Positions 1 to 9,616 of a stretch of 64,000 nt of DNA are shown here, one piece after another. This DNA is from Ilyomonas sp965214235. Lineage in GTDB: Bacteria; Bacteroidota; Bacteroidia; Chitinophagales; Chitinophagaceae. The stretch is from contig CBDCBH010000003.1 in NCBI GenBank assembly GCA_965214235.1, positions 1,736,001-1,800,000 of the forward strand, read 5' to 3'. Position 1 is the first letter of the stretch. Each line of letters starts with the position of its first letter. A model generated the notes under the pieces. It saw nothing but the letters and a program-made list of their open reading frames with translations. It made no database searches and had not been told where the DNA came from. The position numbers and the translations under genes are program-made.

Positions 1-398
1 GCGCGCACCGGCGGATAGTAAGTGCCGCCATAAAACGGTTTGCCATCGGGCAATAAAAATACATTAAGCGGCCAGCCTCCGCCTCCACTAATCGCCTGCA
101 CCGCATCCATATAAATATGATCCAAATCAGGCCGTTCTTCCCTATCAATTTTTATGTTAATAAAATGCCGGTTCATCAATGCCGCAGTATCTTCATTTTC
201 AAAGCTTTCTCTTTCCATCACATGGCACCAATGGCAGGCAGCGTAACCAATGCTTACGAGTATAGGTTTGTTTTCATCTTTTGCCTTTTGCAAAGCCTCC
301 TTGCCCCAAGGATACCAATTCACCGGGTTGTGCGCATGTTGCAATAAATAAACGCTGGTTTGGTGAATGAGATGGTTGGTGTGTTTGTGTTCGGTCAC
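1..398 (-). CDS. YyaL/DUF255-type thioredoxin-domain protein, N-terminal part
   Basis: Only the first 132 codons are inside the window; the gene runs off the left edge. The translation has the hallmarks of the DUF255 (YyaL, SPATA20-like) family: an early HNPVNWYPWG segment, the thioredoxin-like active site ACHWCHVM near residue 50, then IDREERPDLD and a GGGGWPLNVFL segment. Family members are about 670-700 residues, with a C-terminal six-hairpin-like domain that would lie outside the window. The biochemical role of the family is not settled. The start is GTG at 396-398, because a TAA stop directly precedes it in frame and no ATG fits. The gene lies downstream of hemD on the same strand, with 84 bp between them. 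Confidence 0.85.
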   Translation of the reverse strand, partial: MTEHKHTNHLIHQTSVYLLQHAHNPVNWYPWGKEALQKAKDENKPILVSIGYAACHWCHVMERESFENEDTAALMNRHFINIKIDREERPDLDHIYMDAVQAISGGGGWPLNVFLLPDGKPFYGGTYYPPVR

Positions 399-470
399 TT
401 ATTTTTTGAAAAGAAAAGAGCAAATGTAGAACCAGAGCGTGGGAAAGGGGCGTGGGCAAAAAAAAGTATA

Positions 471-482
471 GTAAAAACAAAC
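471..482 (+). repeat. GTAAAAACAAAC dispersed motif, copy 1
   Basis: Exact copy of a 12-base word that recurs through the window. This one directly abuts the stop codon of the uroporphyrinogen-III synthase gene and is in the intergenic space before the YyaL-type gene. It does not precede a plus-strand gene. Confidence 0.5.
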
Positions 483-1289
483 TCATTTTTTCCTTGCGGG
501 AATAGCAGAAGCTAAATACTTATCTAAAGCCGCTACCATGCTGGGCGTTTGCGGCGAAGGCACTTTAATATGAGCATTCAAACCAGCGTCTTCCACAGCT
601 TTTAATGTGTTGCTGCCAAATGTGCTGATGAGTAGCCCGTTTTGTTGAAAGTGAGGATAGTTATCCAGCAGGCTTTTTACGCCGCTTGGCGTAAAGAAAC
701 AAATTACCGTATATTCATCTCTGTCCATTACGTTTTTTATATCGTTGCTGATGGTGCGATACATAAACGCCAGTTGAAATTCGCAATTGTTTTTTTTCAG
801 CCAGTTTACAATATCGTTGTCCTGCTGGTTTTCGCTGCACACATACAAAAAACGTTCGTTTTCCTTGTGTTTATTAATTACATCAAACAACGATTTGTTA
901 GTACCGTCGGCACCATAAAACACTTTGCGTTTTCGATACAAAATAAATTTTTGAAGGTATAAAGCTACGGCTTCCGTTACGCAGAAATATTTGGTTTCCT
1001 GGCTGATGGTAATTTTCATTTCTTCGCACATGCGAAAAAAATGATCAATGGCATTGCGGCTGGTGAAGATAACGGCTGTAAACGATGAGATATCAACTTT
1101 TTGTTTTCTGAATTCACGTGCAGGAATACCTTCCAGCCGGATGAACGGGTGAAAAATAAGCTCTACATTATATTTGCGGGATAAATCGAAATAAGGCGAT
1201 TTATCACTTTCCGGTTTGGGCTGGGTTATTAAAATTCGCTTGCCGTTTTTCTTTATGGCAGCATTGCTTTTTACCCCGTTTTTTAACAT
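483..1289 (-). CDS. hemD: Uroporphyrinogen-III synthase
   Basis: The 268-residue product matches the HemD family, which closes and inverts ring D of hydroxymethylbilane to make uroporphyrinogen III in the cytoplasm (haem and sirohaem synthesis). Seen here: an N-terminal KRILITQPKPES strand, the conserved block FTAVIFTSRNAIDHF near residue 90, a second-domain FLYVCSEN segment, and the C-terminal block ICFFTPSGVKSL followed by FGSNTLKAVEDAGL. Sequence identity across HemD proteins is low, but the order of these blocks is diagnostic. It lies 33 bp downstream of the DUF4271 gene and is probably co-transcribed with it from the -7 box at 2253-2260; this pairing is common in Bacteroidota. Confidence 0.88.
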   Translation of the reverse strand: MLKNGVKSNAAIKKNGKRILITQPKPESDKSPYFDLSRKYNVELIFHPFIRLEGIPAREFRKQKVDISSFTAVIFTSRNAIDHFFRMCEEMKITISQETKYFCVTEAVALYLQKFILYRKRKVFYGADGTNKSLFDVINKHKENERFLYVCSENQQDNDIVNWLKKNNCEFQLAFMYRTISNDIKNVMDRDEYTVICFFTPSGVKSLLDNYPHFQQNGLLISTFGSNTLKAVEDAGLNAHIKVPSPQTPSMVAALDKYLASAIPARKK

Positions 1290-1322
1290 GCGATGCCTTT
1301 CAGAAAATTTAATTGTAAAAAC

Positions 1323-2243
1323 TTAGAGCTCTTTAGTTATCAATAACACCTTATAAGTAATTAATAAGGGTAGTATTTCAACAGCGCAAAGGTATAAAAA
1401 AAAGTGTACAGGATGTATTTTCAGCTTTTTTCCTACCGTGCTTAACGATACGATATAACGATACAATAACAGCAGCGCGATGAAAGCAACAGCAATTGTG
1501 CTGATAACCGTAAAATTGGCACCGGTTGAGTAAGTAAGAATTAACAGCAACGGCAGGAAAAACAAACCCGCCACTTTGTTCACCAAAAAAACAACAAACC
1601 TGTAATTGGCAGCCGGTTCCTGCGCTGCGAACGACCACCCGAAAAAGCTTATAAACAACGATTTAAAAATATAAACAACCGCAAGTGCAAGGCAGGCATA
1701 CAACCAAAGCAAAGGAAAAGAAAGACGATGCAAAACGTCATCGCCTTTTACAAAATAAGCTAACAGCAAGCCGCCTGAAAAAACAAACAAAAGATTCATT
1801 AAAAAAGAAGGCAGTACATCCTGCGCAGTGTTTTCTTTTGATTGACGCTGGTGTTGTGAAGACTGAAAAAATATTTGAAAAATGGCAGTGAAATATTTTG
1901 GAAATAAGGTACGTGCCAGCCCTGCAAATAAAAACAAACCGGCTAACATATAAAACTGCTCGTCTTGGTGCGCCGGTTGCCGAACGTTGTTAATGGCATA
2001 CACCGATTGTTTGTTTTTAGCGTATTTTTTATTGATAAAAAAACGATTGAAACTTGTATCCTGCTGCCAGGTTAAAGCCTTTATTATTTTAGTTTGAGGA
2101 AGAGAATCTTTTTTTATAGCTGATGTGATGGCTGATGGCGCAATGGTTTTTTTTACAGAATCTTTTTGGTGCAGCGAATCGGTTTGCGCATAAAGTGCCG
2201 TACTAATAATGAAACAAAAACAAACCAAAAATTTTGCCTGCAT
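1323..2243 (-). CDS. DUF4271 family membrane protein
   Basis: This 306-residue protein of unknown function has a signal-like N-terminus (MQAKFLVCFCFI ending in LYAQ). A Ser/Lys-rich spacer follows, then about seven hydrophobic segments from residue 100 to the C-terminus. Overall pattern and position beside hemD match the Bacteroidota DUF4271 family. An earlier in-frame TTG at 2253-2255 exists but is part of the promoter -7 box TACTTTTG, so ATG at 2241-2243 is chosen; this start also yields a clean signal peptide. It is the first gene of a two-gene operon with hemD. A role linked to haem or the envelope is only inference from neighbourhood. Confidence 0.8.
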   Translation of the reverse strand: MQAKFLVCFCFIISTALYAQTDSLHQKDSVKKTIAPSAITSAIKKDSLPQTKIIKALTWQQDTSFNRFFINKKYAKNKQSVYAINNVRQPAHQDEQFYMLAGLFLFAGLARTLFPKYFTAIFQIFFQSSQHQRQSKENTAQDVLPSFLMNLLFVFSGGLLLAYFVKGDDVLHRLSFPLLWLYACLALAVVYIFKSLFISFFGWSFAAQEPAANYRFVVFLVNKVAGLFFLPLLLILTYSTGANFTVISTIAVAFIALLLLYRYIVSLSTVGKKLKIHPVHFFLYLCAVEILPLLITYKVLLITKEL

Positions 2244-2252
2244 AGATGGCTG

Positions 2253-2260
2253 CAAAAGTA
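2253..2260 (-). promoter_or_regulatory. -7 promoter box TACTTTTG for the DUF4271-hemD operon
   Basis: Exact match to the Bacteroidota -7 consensus TAnnTTTG, nine bases before the chosen ATG. Transcription would begin about five bases after the box, giving a very short leader. Confidence 0.6.
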
Positions 2261-2323
2261 TTGTAACAATTACCGTTTTAGAAGGCAGGATACAAAACTT
2301 TTTTATGAAGATGAAAATAGTTT

Positions 2324-5191
2324 TTATTTATTCAGTTTTCCAATTTTGTTATAAATGGGGTTGAACACAACAACATATATCCAGCAAATTAAAAAGCCAG
2401 CTACGGCTATAATTACATCTAAAATTTTCTTCCATACATACCCTTTATAATCCAGCAAATTTGCCAGCAGTTTTGAAAACACTCCTATCACATAAATTGC
2501 CACCATCCAGGCTATGCCTTTTACGGTTACAGATGCGCTAACGGATAGCTTTTCATTCCAATGTGTAACGGTATAAAATATAATAACCGCAACAGAAATC
2601 AACAAAAGAAAAATTAAAAAATAACGTATAAATTTACTCACGTACCAAAGCTTAAACGGCAAATATTTCCCTGCTTTCAGCAAGCCATCAATGGCGGCTG
2701 CTTTTTCCATATCGGTTACAAAAGGCTTAATACCCAAAAACTTCCAGCCGGTTTGGGTGTGTGCGTTTTCATCCATGTTTAAGTTAGGATGAAAACGCAG
2801 CCTGGTTTGGCTCCAGCCGCTGTACATGAGTGCATACGCTTCTGTATTGCTAAACGAATCGAGATCGGTTCTTATCTCCGATAAACGAAACTGCACATTG
2901 CGAAGCACACCATATTTTGTTAAGTCGGTTTCGCTATTGCTGTTTATATCGTAAATCGTACGCGGCGGGTCGGCGCAGTACAACCAGCTTATCGGCTCCT
3001 GTTGCAACCCGTTTTTTAAATGCAGGTTTATTAAAGTATTGATTTGCGTGGTGGCTTCCCGCTCTATCACATCTTTAAACTGAAGTTCGCGAAGCCGTTC
3101 CTGTAAAATATTATCGGCACGAAAAAACAAAGCCGCTTCATTGTTAATGGCTGCATTGCCGGTTGGCAACTGACCGCTGGCATCGCTGATAATCATATTT
3201 ACACATTCGGTTTCTAATAAAGAACGAATGCCCTGATTATCGTTCAAGCCACCATCAATTAACTGCAGATCAATGCCCGGATACAAATCAAACATTGGCA
3301 TTGGATGAAACATTACCGGCACGCAGGAAGATGCGCCCACGGCATACCCTAACCGGAATTGTTTATAGCGGCTTGGCGCATCTTCATAATACATTCTGCG
3401 CAGGCGGGGCTTCACATCAATGTCAGGCTCAATGCTGCCAGCCGGCTCGCCCATGTACGATGCGGTAAACTGCCAGTTGTGCCCTGTGTTTACGCTGGTA
3501 GCATTTAAAATTAATTGCGGAATTTTGTTTTTACGAAGCCAGTTATCGGTGTTGAAATTGAATTGTTCACCGGGTCTTAGTTTTGGATTGATAAACAAAT
3601 CCGACATAAAAATCTTTCCCTTATTTCTCTTCAACAAATTACTGTATCTGTCCTCTTCGTTAAAGATATTTTTGTCTTTTAAAATTTTTGTAAACAGATA
3701 CTTTTCATACAATTCACCCAGCCGGTGCGTGCGTGAATAATGTTTTGAAAAAATAATTTTTATGTTTAAAAACAAATTGCTGAAAATGCGCATCCGCAAA
3801 TTTTTTTGCACGCCCTGCAGAAAATCGGTTTCTATTTCTTTTATAAGATTGATGTAATCCTGCTTATCAATTTCACCATCCTCTTTGTTTTCAAAAAGCA
3901 GTTTTATTTTAAGATAATAATACGCGCCAATAATAGAGCCGCCCGACACGCACGACAGCACTTCGATGTGTTTTAATTGATCTTCTTCAGCCAGCGCAGC
4001 CAGCACGCCAATGTGAAACAACGAAGCCCGAAAACCGCCGCCTGATAAAGCTAATCCCCACTTGTTATTTCTGTTTTCTTCATCGTTATAAACATCTGTA
4101 CTTGCGGTGCCATCGCATTCTTTAAACAGTTGCAGGCACTCGTTACTTTCTTTATCATTCACATAAGAAACATGCTTCTGTAAACCGCTGATGTTTGAGT
4201 AATCAATATCGGCAATGTCGGTTCCTTCTTTCAACTCACGCGCTTGCTGCCGCACTTTAAAATCGTTGTACCATTTTTTGCGGAGAATTTGCAAGTACGC
4301 AATAGAAAGCAACTGTTGATTGAAGGTTCGGATTTCCCAGGGCTGCGATGTGGTATCGGCAAGAAATTGCCGGATAAACAGCTTCGCTTCTTTGTATAAA
4401 CCCAAACCAAAACAAGCTTCTGCAACCGTAGCGACTGCCCATTTGTTTTTATTTACTTTTGGATAAGAAGCTTTGGTTTCGCCAACAAAAAAACGGGCAA
4501 CACGCCTTTTTAAATAGTATAGCCAATCTTTTTTATCAAGTTCAATAAAGTAATTTAAAATAAAAGTTCGGGCTGCTACCGCTTCTTCCAGATCTTCCGA
4601 AATTTTAGCTGTAAAACCTGTATCGTTTCCCCATTCCTCTAATTTATCGGTCGCCATCAATTCGCACATGTAAGCATAGTTAATTGCCGTAAAACCACTA
4701 TCGTTTCTTACATCTTTTTCATCTTTATTTTTTTCGTTTATAAATGCACGCCAGTGAATGTACCCTTGCTTGTAATAATAACGCGAGAGCACGAGATTTT
4801 TAAACCGATGATCGTACTGCCACTTTCGTTTGTAAACGGCACCGGCAAGACCAAGCGTTTCACAGTTGCCCGTTTCGTCCAGATTAAGGTGCGAATGAAG
4901 CTGTTGCAAAGCTTTTTCAAATTTAAAGGAAGACGGCAGAGAGGTATCTTTATAAATATACTTAGCCAGCGTTTGATAATCCTTTGCGGTAACGCTTATT
5001 TTTTGCTCTTCATCTTCTTTCATTTTGCGCAATAAAATTTCGGTTGCATAAGCAAACTGGTCGTTTACTTCCAACTCCTTCAACAGCTTTTTTAAATCGC
5101 TGCTTTCCATATATTCTCCTCGCAGCACATCTCTTGCTTTATTAATTAAAGCAAGTTTTTGAGAAACTGTATAAGCAGAATGAGAGGGCAT
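2324..5191 (-). CDS. Patatin-like phospholipase with N-terminal TRAFs-binding-like helical domain and C-terminal membrane anchor
   Basis: A multidomain protein of about 955 residues. The N-terminal third is helical and resembles the TPR-like TRAFs-binding (DUF4071) domain (ETLGLAGAVYKRKW, later INYAYMCELM). Residues near 400 start the patatin domain: oxyanion loop LSGGGFRAS, nucleophile elbow SCVSGGS, and the catalytic Asp in LIDGGLNDNQG about 230 residues on. The Ser-Asp dyad is therefore intact, although the first Gly of GxSxG is Cys. Three hydrophobic segments close the protein, so it is probably membrane-bound. Patatins hydrolyse acyl esters of lipids. The start is ambiguous: ATG at 5191 is used here, and a TTG at 5242 would add 17 residues. 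It is monocistronic and divergent from the T9SS gene. Confidence 0.85.
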   Translation of the reverse strand: MPSHSAYTVSQKLALINKARDVLRGEYMESSDLKKLLKELEVNDQFAYATEILLRKMKEDEEQKISVTAKDYQTLAKYIYKDTSLPSSFKFEKALQQLHSHLNLDETGNCETLGLAGAVYKRKWQYDHRFKNLVLSRYYYKQGYIHWRAFINEKNKDEKDVRNDSGFTAINYAYMCELMATDKLEEWGNDTGFTAKISEDLEEAVAARTFILNYFIELDKKDWLYYLKRRVARFFVGETKASYPKVNKNKWAVATVAEACFGLGLYKEAKLFIRQFLADTTSQPWEIRTFNQQLLSIAYLQILRKKWYNDFKVRQQARELKEGTDIADIDYSNISGLQKHVSYVNDKESNECLQLFKECDGTASTDVYNDEENRNNKWGLALSGGGFRASLFHIGVLAALAEEDQLKHIEVLSCVSGGSIIGAYYYLKIKLLFENKEDGEIDKQDYINLIKEIETDFLQGVQKNLRMRIFSNLFLNIKIIFSKHYSRTHRLGELYEKYLFTKILKDKNIFNEEDRYSNLLKRNKGKIFMSDLFINPKLRPGEQFNFNTDNWLRKNKIPQLILNATSVNTGHNWQFTASYMGEPAGSIEPDIDVKPRLRRMYYEDAPSRYKQFRLGYAVGASSCVPVMFHPMPMFDLYPGIDLQLIDGGLNDNQGIRSLLETECVNMIISDASGQLPTGNAAINNEAALFFRADNILQERLRELQFKDVIEREATTQINTLINLHLKNGLQQEPISWLYCADPPRTIYDINSNSETDLTKYGVLRNVQFRLSEIRTDLDSFSNTEAYALMYSGWSQTRLRFHPNLNMDENAHTQTGWKFLGIKPFVTDMEKAAAIDGLLKAGKYLPFKLWYVSKFIRYFLIFLLLISVAVIIFYTVTHWNEKLSVSASVTVKGIAWMVAIYVIGVFSKLLANLLDYKGYVWKKILDVIIAVAGFLICWIYVVVFNPIYNKIGKLNK

Positions 5192-5273
5192 AAGCAGATG
5201 ATTTGAAAGAATAATATTACCATCTCTTTTTATAGGTTCCAAAACATTTTATTGCAACAGAAGTGCTTGTTTT

Positions 5274-5307
5274 TTATCATTTTAAAATGATTGTTTTAAA
5301 ATGATAA
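5274..5307. promoter_or_regulatory. Perfect 14-bp inverted repeat, candidate operator
   Basis: Arms TTATCATTTTAAAA and TTTTAAAATGATAA pair perfectly around a 6-base loop (TGATTG). The element lies in the divergent intergenic region between the patatin gene and the T9SS gene, about 30 bp from the TTG alternative start of the patatin gene. There is no G+C-rich stem or T-run in a useful place, so a protein-binding palindrome is more likely than a terminator. The rest of 5192-5544 is very AT-rich with no small gene seen. Confidence 0.45.
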
Positions 5308-5544
5308 GATACAAGTCATTCATAGTTTTCATTACCAAAGGGAATTAAATTTTTCATAATGGGAATATATTATATTATAAATAATTATTAAGGTGTTGAT
5401 TATAATACATTTCTCCAATGGCATTATATTCCTTTTAACTTAGGCACGCTGTAAGATATACCGCTAATTATTGTCTCGAAAATTAAAATCCGACATCATT
5501 CAATATCAAAACAGCCAATATTCATCATTATAAAAAAATCCATT

Positions 5545-8500
5545 ATGAAAAGAATTGCATGTATTCTTTTGACAATTACCACACTGGCAGCACAATTTGT
5601 AAACGCACAAACCTGCCCAGGCAGTGCTACTTACACAAACCAATCCGGCACATTTGATTTGACATCTGGCAAAACCATTATTTTAAATGGTGGGAAAAGT
5701 TATCAAATCACCATTACCAACGATTTTTCATCTACTTCATCTATCTGCGTATTAAACGGCTCCACCTTAAATTTGAGCTTCCAAAATGTAAACAACATAC
5801 AGAAAGGTGGTTTTATTAATGTAGATAAAAATGCCAATCTCATTATTAGCAGCAACATTACAAATTTTCCGCTCACGATTACTAACAATGGCACTACCAC
5901 ACAACAAGGTAGCATTACTTATGGTGATGGTGCTACTATTACCAATTCAGGCACTTATAATATTTCCGGAAGTGTAACACTCAACACGGGTACAGTTTCT
6001 ATTGCTAATACAGGTGCATTCACAGTAAGTTCTTTTTCAAGTTACAACAGTGGTAATTTTTCGTTAACCAATTCCGCTACCGGAGCAATGACTTTTAATG
6101 GGGCAGTTACATTTTCAAGTTTTAACATCACCAATTCAGGTATTATTAAGGTGGGTGGTGCTGTAACGCTGCAAAATTCATCCATAGTAACCAACAATGG
6201 TTATATGGATATGAGCAGTGATCTGAATTTTAGCAGTGCCACTTTTAATAATAACGGTGTTGATTCTATTGCAGGAAACGTGATGATAAATTCAGGAAAC
6301 ACACTTACTAATACTTGTACAGTAAAAATATTGGGTGCCTTTAGCAGTAATGGAACAGTTAACAACAGTGGTAAGATTTTAATAAGTGGAAGTTTTATTA
6401 ACCAGAATTCATTTACCAATGGTACAAACGGTTTTGTACAAATGGCCGGTAGTTTTTCAAACAATGGTAATATCAGTGGTAGTGGCAATTTCTATTGCTC
6501 CGGATCCTCTACCAACCAGGGACCTTTTAACGGAACAAGCTCAACAAATAAAATAAATTTTTACGAGCCTTCATTAACAGCTTCAAATAAATATTTTGAT
6601 GTTCAAAATACAATTCCAACCAACATTACCAAAAACCCGATCTTACCAAACACTTCTACTTCTTTTACTTCCTGCTCTGACGTATCTGCACCCCTAATCA
6701 CAACACAACCGCAAAAACAAATGCTGTGTAGTAGTTCTGTCACATCAGCCACTTTTAGTGTAACGGCTACCAGCAATAACGCTCCAACTTACCAGTGGTA
6801 TAAGAACGGAGCGGCTGTTTCCGGTGCTACGGCAAGCTCTTATACTGCTTTATCTCTTACTTTGGCTGATACCGCTTCTGCTTTTACAGTAGGCGTTACC
6901 AACAGCGTAGGAACTACTACCAGCAGCAGCGCATCAGTAAAATATATCATCGTTGCCCAGCCCGCTCCGGTAACGCAATACCTTGCCACCGGCAATGCCG
7001 CTTCTTTTTCTATCAAAACCTCAGGCGCTACCGCATGGCAATGGCAGAAAAACAATAGCAACATCAGCGGCGCCACTGCAAGCAGCTACGCACTTTCTGT
7101 TACCAACTATGCCGATTCAGGAAATTATACAGCTTTGGTTTCCTACAACGGCGGCACTTGCACGAGCAATGCGGCTGTATTGAAAACTTCTATCGTTCTG
7201 TATTCTAAATCTACAGGCAACTTAAACCTGCCCCTTACCTGGGGCGTGGCGACAGATGGCAGCGGAAGCTCACCCGTTGACTTTACAAGAGACGAGCACA
7301 CTTTTATAGTAGCCAACCGTTCTACGGCTGCCACCGGCAGTAACTTAACCATCGCCGGTACCTTAGATGTTGCCAATGGAGCGGTCACCCTTACTCCGGG
7401 CACAACACTAAGCGCAGGCCGCATCATCAGGTCGTTATCAACGGGTGTGATCGTGAGCTCTTCTTCTTCTAATTTAACTTTGAATGGCATCAGTACGGTT
7501 GCTTATTCAGGCAATTCTGACCTTTACTTTGATGCGGTTAACGATACTATTAAAAACGTAACGATAGCTGCCCAGACCGTAACCCTTCACACGGCTCTTA
7601 ACCTTACAGCCGGTGCAACGCCAGGCGTTTTGCAGGTAAACAGCGGCACTTTCAACACCTCTGATTCTTTAACCTTAAAAAGCGATATCAACGGCACAGC
7701 CAGCATTGCAAAATCAGCAGGCGCAATCAGCGGTAAAGTAACCATCGAAAAATTCATTCATGCCCGCAGAGCTTATAGATTACTGGGCGCACCGGTTACC
7801 AGCACCAATGCCCCCAGCATCAACGCCGCCTGGCAGGAAGGTGCCGCCAGCTCTACCGACAATCCGCATCCTGGTTATGGCACGCACGTCACTTATGGCT
7901 TGGTATCGGATGGTTTTGACCAGAACCCGCAGAAGACCTTTAGCATGAGGGTGTACAACAGCACAACCGCATCATGGGCAGGCGTTCCTCCTACCAAAAC
8001 CACCGCTATCACCAGCTACCCGGCATACCTCATCTTTATCAGAGGCAATCGTTCTTATAACATTACCACCACCACCAACAGCACAACGCCTATGACTACT
8101 ATCCTGCGCGTTACAGGTAACGTTAACCAGGGTGCGCTGGCTGCAAAAACAGTAGCTGCAACCGGTCTTACTCTGATGCTGAACCCTTATGCCAGCCCGG
8201 TTGACTTTTCAAAAATCGTCAGCCTTAGCAGCAACGTTAAAGCGCGCTACCATGTGTGGGACCCTTCTTTGGCCGGCACCAACGGCACAGGCGCCTGGGT
8301 AACGGTTGACGGCTCTAGCGGAACCTACAGGGCTACGCCTCCTTCCGCTTATACAGCTAATGTTTTAGAGGCGGGTCAGGGCTTCTTTGCTGAAAGTAAC
8401 GATGGTATCAATGCAGGCTCTCTCAGCTTTACCGAAGATGTGAAAGACCCAACGGTTTCTACTACCAGCGCCGACAGAACGGGCGATGATGTTGCGGCTG

Positions 8501-9510
8501 ATACGTCGCTGGAAATTAATCTCAAAGTATTTAACCCCGACAGCACCACGTCTATAGCTGATGGCGTTCTGTTCAACTTTAACGCAGCGTACAGTGATTC
8601 TGTTGATAACAACGATGCTGTTAAATTGGGTAACATAAGTGAAAACTTAGGCATCAAAGAAGGAAACGCTCTTCTTACCATTGATGACCGCACGATGCCG
8701 GAGAAGGGTGATTCTCTTCACCTTTCTCTTACCAAGACCAAATCTGCTTCTTACCAGTTTGAAATCGTGCCTTCCGCACTCAACAACCAGTCGTTCGCTT
8801 TGTATGATAAATACCTGAACACGTTTTCACCCATCAGCTCTGCCGATACTACCCGCATCACGTTCATGGTTAACAATGCAGTAGCGGCTTCCAAAGCGGC
8901 TGACCGCTTCACCATTGTGGTGCTGGCTTCAAAAATAACCAACACCGTGCTGCCGGTTTTATTTACAGATGTAAAAGCGTATGCAAAAGAAAAAGCCATT
9001 ACGGTAGAATGGAAAGTGGCTGACGAAACAGGCGTCCTGTATTACGAAGTAGAGAAATCAGCCAACGGCATTCGCTTCATCGCAGGGGGCAAGGTAACAG
9101 CCACAGGCGCTTCTCTTTACAGCTTTACCGATGCCGCTGCAGCAGCCGGCATCAACTACTACCGCGTAAAAAGCGTTGGTAAAAACGGCGAGGTTCTCTA
9201 TAGCGGCATCGTAAAGGCACAACTACCAACCGCCTCTGCCGGTGGCGCATCTTCTGTAAGCGTGTATCCGAATCCGTTAACCGGAACCCGGTTCACCCTT
9301 ACCCTTGCCAACCTGGCAGAAGGCGCTTACACTGTATCGGTTATGGATCAAAACGGCGCTCTGCAATTGAGCAAAGCCATTACTCATAGCGGCGGTACGG
9401 CTTCTCAAATCATCAATCTGAACAACCGCCTGGCAGCCGGTATTTACTATATCAAAATCGCGTCCGCTACCAACACCGCTACCAACACCGTAAAAGTAGT
9501 GGCTCAATAG
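5545..9510 (+). CDS. Giant secreted Ig-like protein with T9SS type A sorting domain
   Basis: 1321 residues, exported and probably anchored to the cell surface. Domains in order: signal peptide (MKRIACILLTITTLAAQ..NAQ); Asn/Ser/Gly-rich imperfect repeats to about residue 360 (NSGTYNISGSVTLN type) that look like a beta-solenoid; two Ig-like domains at about 380-555 (TYQWYKNGAAVSG and AWQWQKNNSNISG); a beta-rich region; a long module from about 720 (HARRAYRLLGAPV) shared by many Bacteroidota surface proteins; and a C-terminal T9SS domain beginning VYPNPLTGTRF and ending AGIYYIKI..VKVVAQ. It likely acts as adhesin or surface-layer material; no catalytic motif is seen. The first 1.1 kb is visibly more AT-rich than the rest. 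A strong terminator follows. Confidence 0.9.
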   Translation: MKRIACILLTITTLAAQFVNAQTCPGSATYTNQSGTFDLTSGKTIILNGGKSYQITITNDFSSTSSICVLNGSTLNLSFQNVNNIQKGGFINVDKNANLIISSNITNFPLTITNNGTTTQQGSITYGDGATITNSGTYNISGSVTLNTGTVSIANTGAFTVSSFSSYNSGNFSLTNSATGAMTFNGAVTFSSFNITNSGIIKVGGAVTLQNSSIVTNNGYMDMSSDLNFSSATFNNNGVDSIAGNVMINSGNTLTNTCTVKILGAFSSNGTVNNSGKILISGSFINQNSFTNGTNGFVQMAGSFSNNGNISGSGNFYCSGSSTNQGPFNGTSSTNKINFYEPSLTASNKYFDVQNTIPTNITKNPILPNTSTSFTSCSDVSAPLITTQPQKQMLCSSSVTSATFSVTATSNNAPTYQWYKNGAAVSGATASSYTALSLTLADTASAFTVGVTNSVGTTTSSSASVKYIIVAQPAPVTQYLATGNAASFSIKTSGATAWQWQKNNSNISGATASSYALSVTNYADSGNYTALVSYNGGTCTSNAAVLKTSIVLYSKSTGNLNLPLTWGVATDGSGSSPVDFTRDEHTFIVANRSTAATGSNLTIAGTLDVANGAVTLTPGTTLSAGRIIRSLSTGVIVSSSSSNLTLNGISTVAYSGNSDLYFDAVNDTIKNVTIAAQTVTLHTALNLTAGATPGVLQVNSGTFNTSDSLTLKSDINGTASIAKSAGAISGKVTIEKFIHARRAYRLLGAPVTSTNAPSINAAWQEGAASSTDNPHPGYGTHVTYGLVSDGFDQNPQKTFSMRVYNSTTASWAGVPPTKTTAITSYPAYLIFIRGNRSYNITTTTNSTTPMTTILRVTGNVNQGALAAKTVAATGLTLMLNPYASPVDFSKIVSLSSNVKARYHVWDPSLAGTNGTGAWVTVDGSSGTYRATPPSAYTANVLEAGQGFFAESNDGINAGSLSFTEDVKDPTVSTTSADRTGDDVAADTSLEINLKVFNPDSTTSIADGVLFNFNAAYSDSVDNNDAVKLGNISENLGIKEGNALLTIDDRTMPEKGDSLHLSLTKTKSASYQFEIVPSALNNQSFALYDKYLNTFSPISSADTTRITFMVNNAVAASKAADRFTIVVLASKITNTVLPVLFTDVKAYAKEKAITVEWKVADETGVLYYEVEKSANGIRFIAGGKVTATGASLYSFTDAAAAAGINYYRVKSVGKNGEVLYSGIVKAQLPTASAGGASSVSVYPNPLTGTRFTLTLANLAEGAYTVSVMDQNGALQLSKAITHSGGTASQIINLNNRLAAGIYYIKIASATNTATNTVKVVAQ

Positions 9511-9559
9511 AGAGGAGGTATTCTTACTGACCGGATCATCATCAACCCAAATCCCAAAG

Positions 9560-9587
9560 AGAGACCTTCCCGTTAGGGAAGGTCTCT
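9560..9587 (+). terminator. Rho-independent terminator after the T9SS protein gene
   Basis: Perfect 12-bp stem AGAGACCTTCCC / GGGAAGGTCTCT with a GTTA loop, followed by a T-rich TCTTCTTAT tail, 50 bp after the stop codon. Confidence 0.8.
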
Positions 9588-9616
9588 TCTTATAAAAGGA
9601 AGTTTATCTTTACCTT

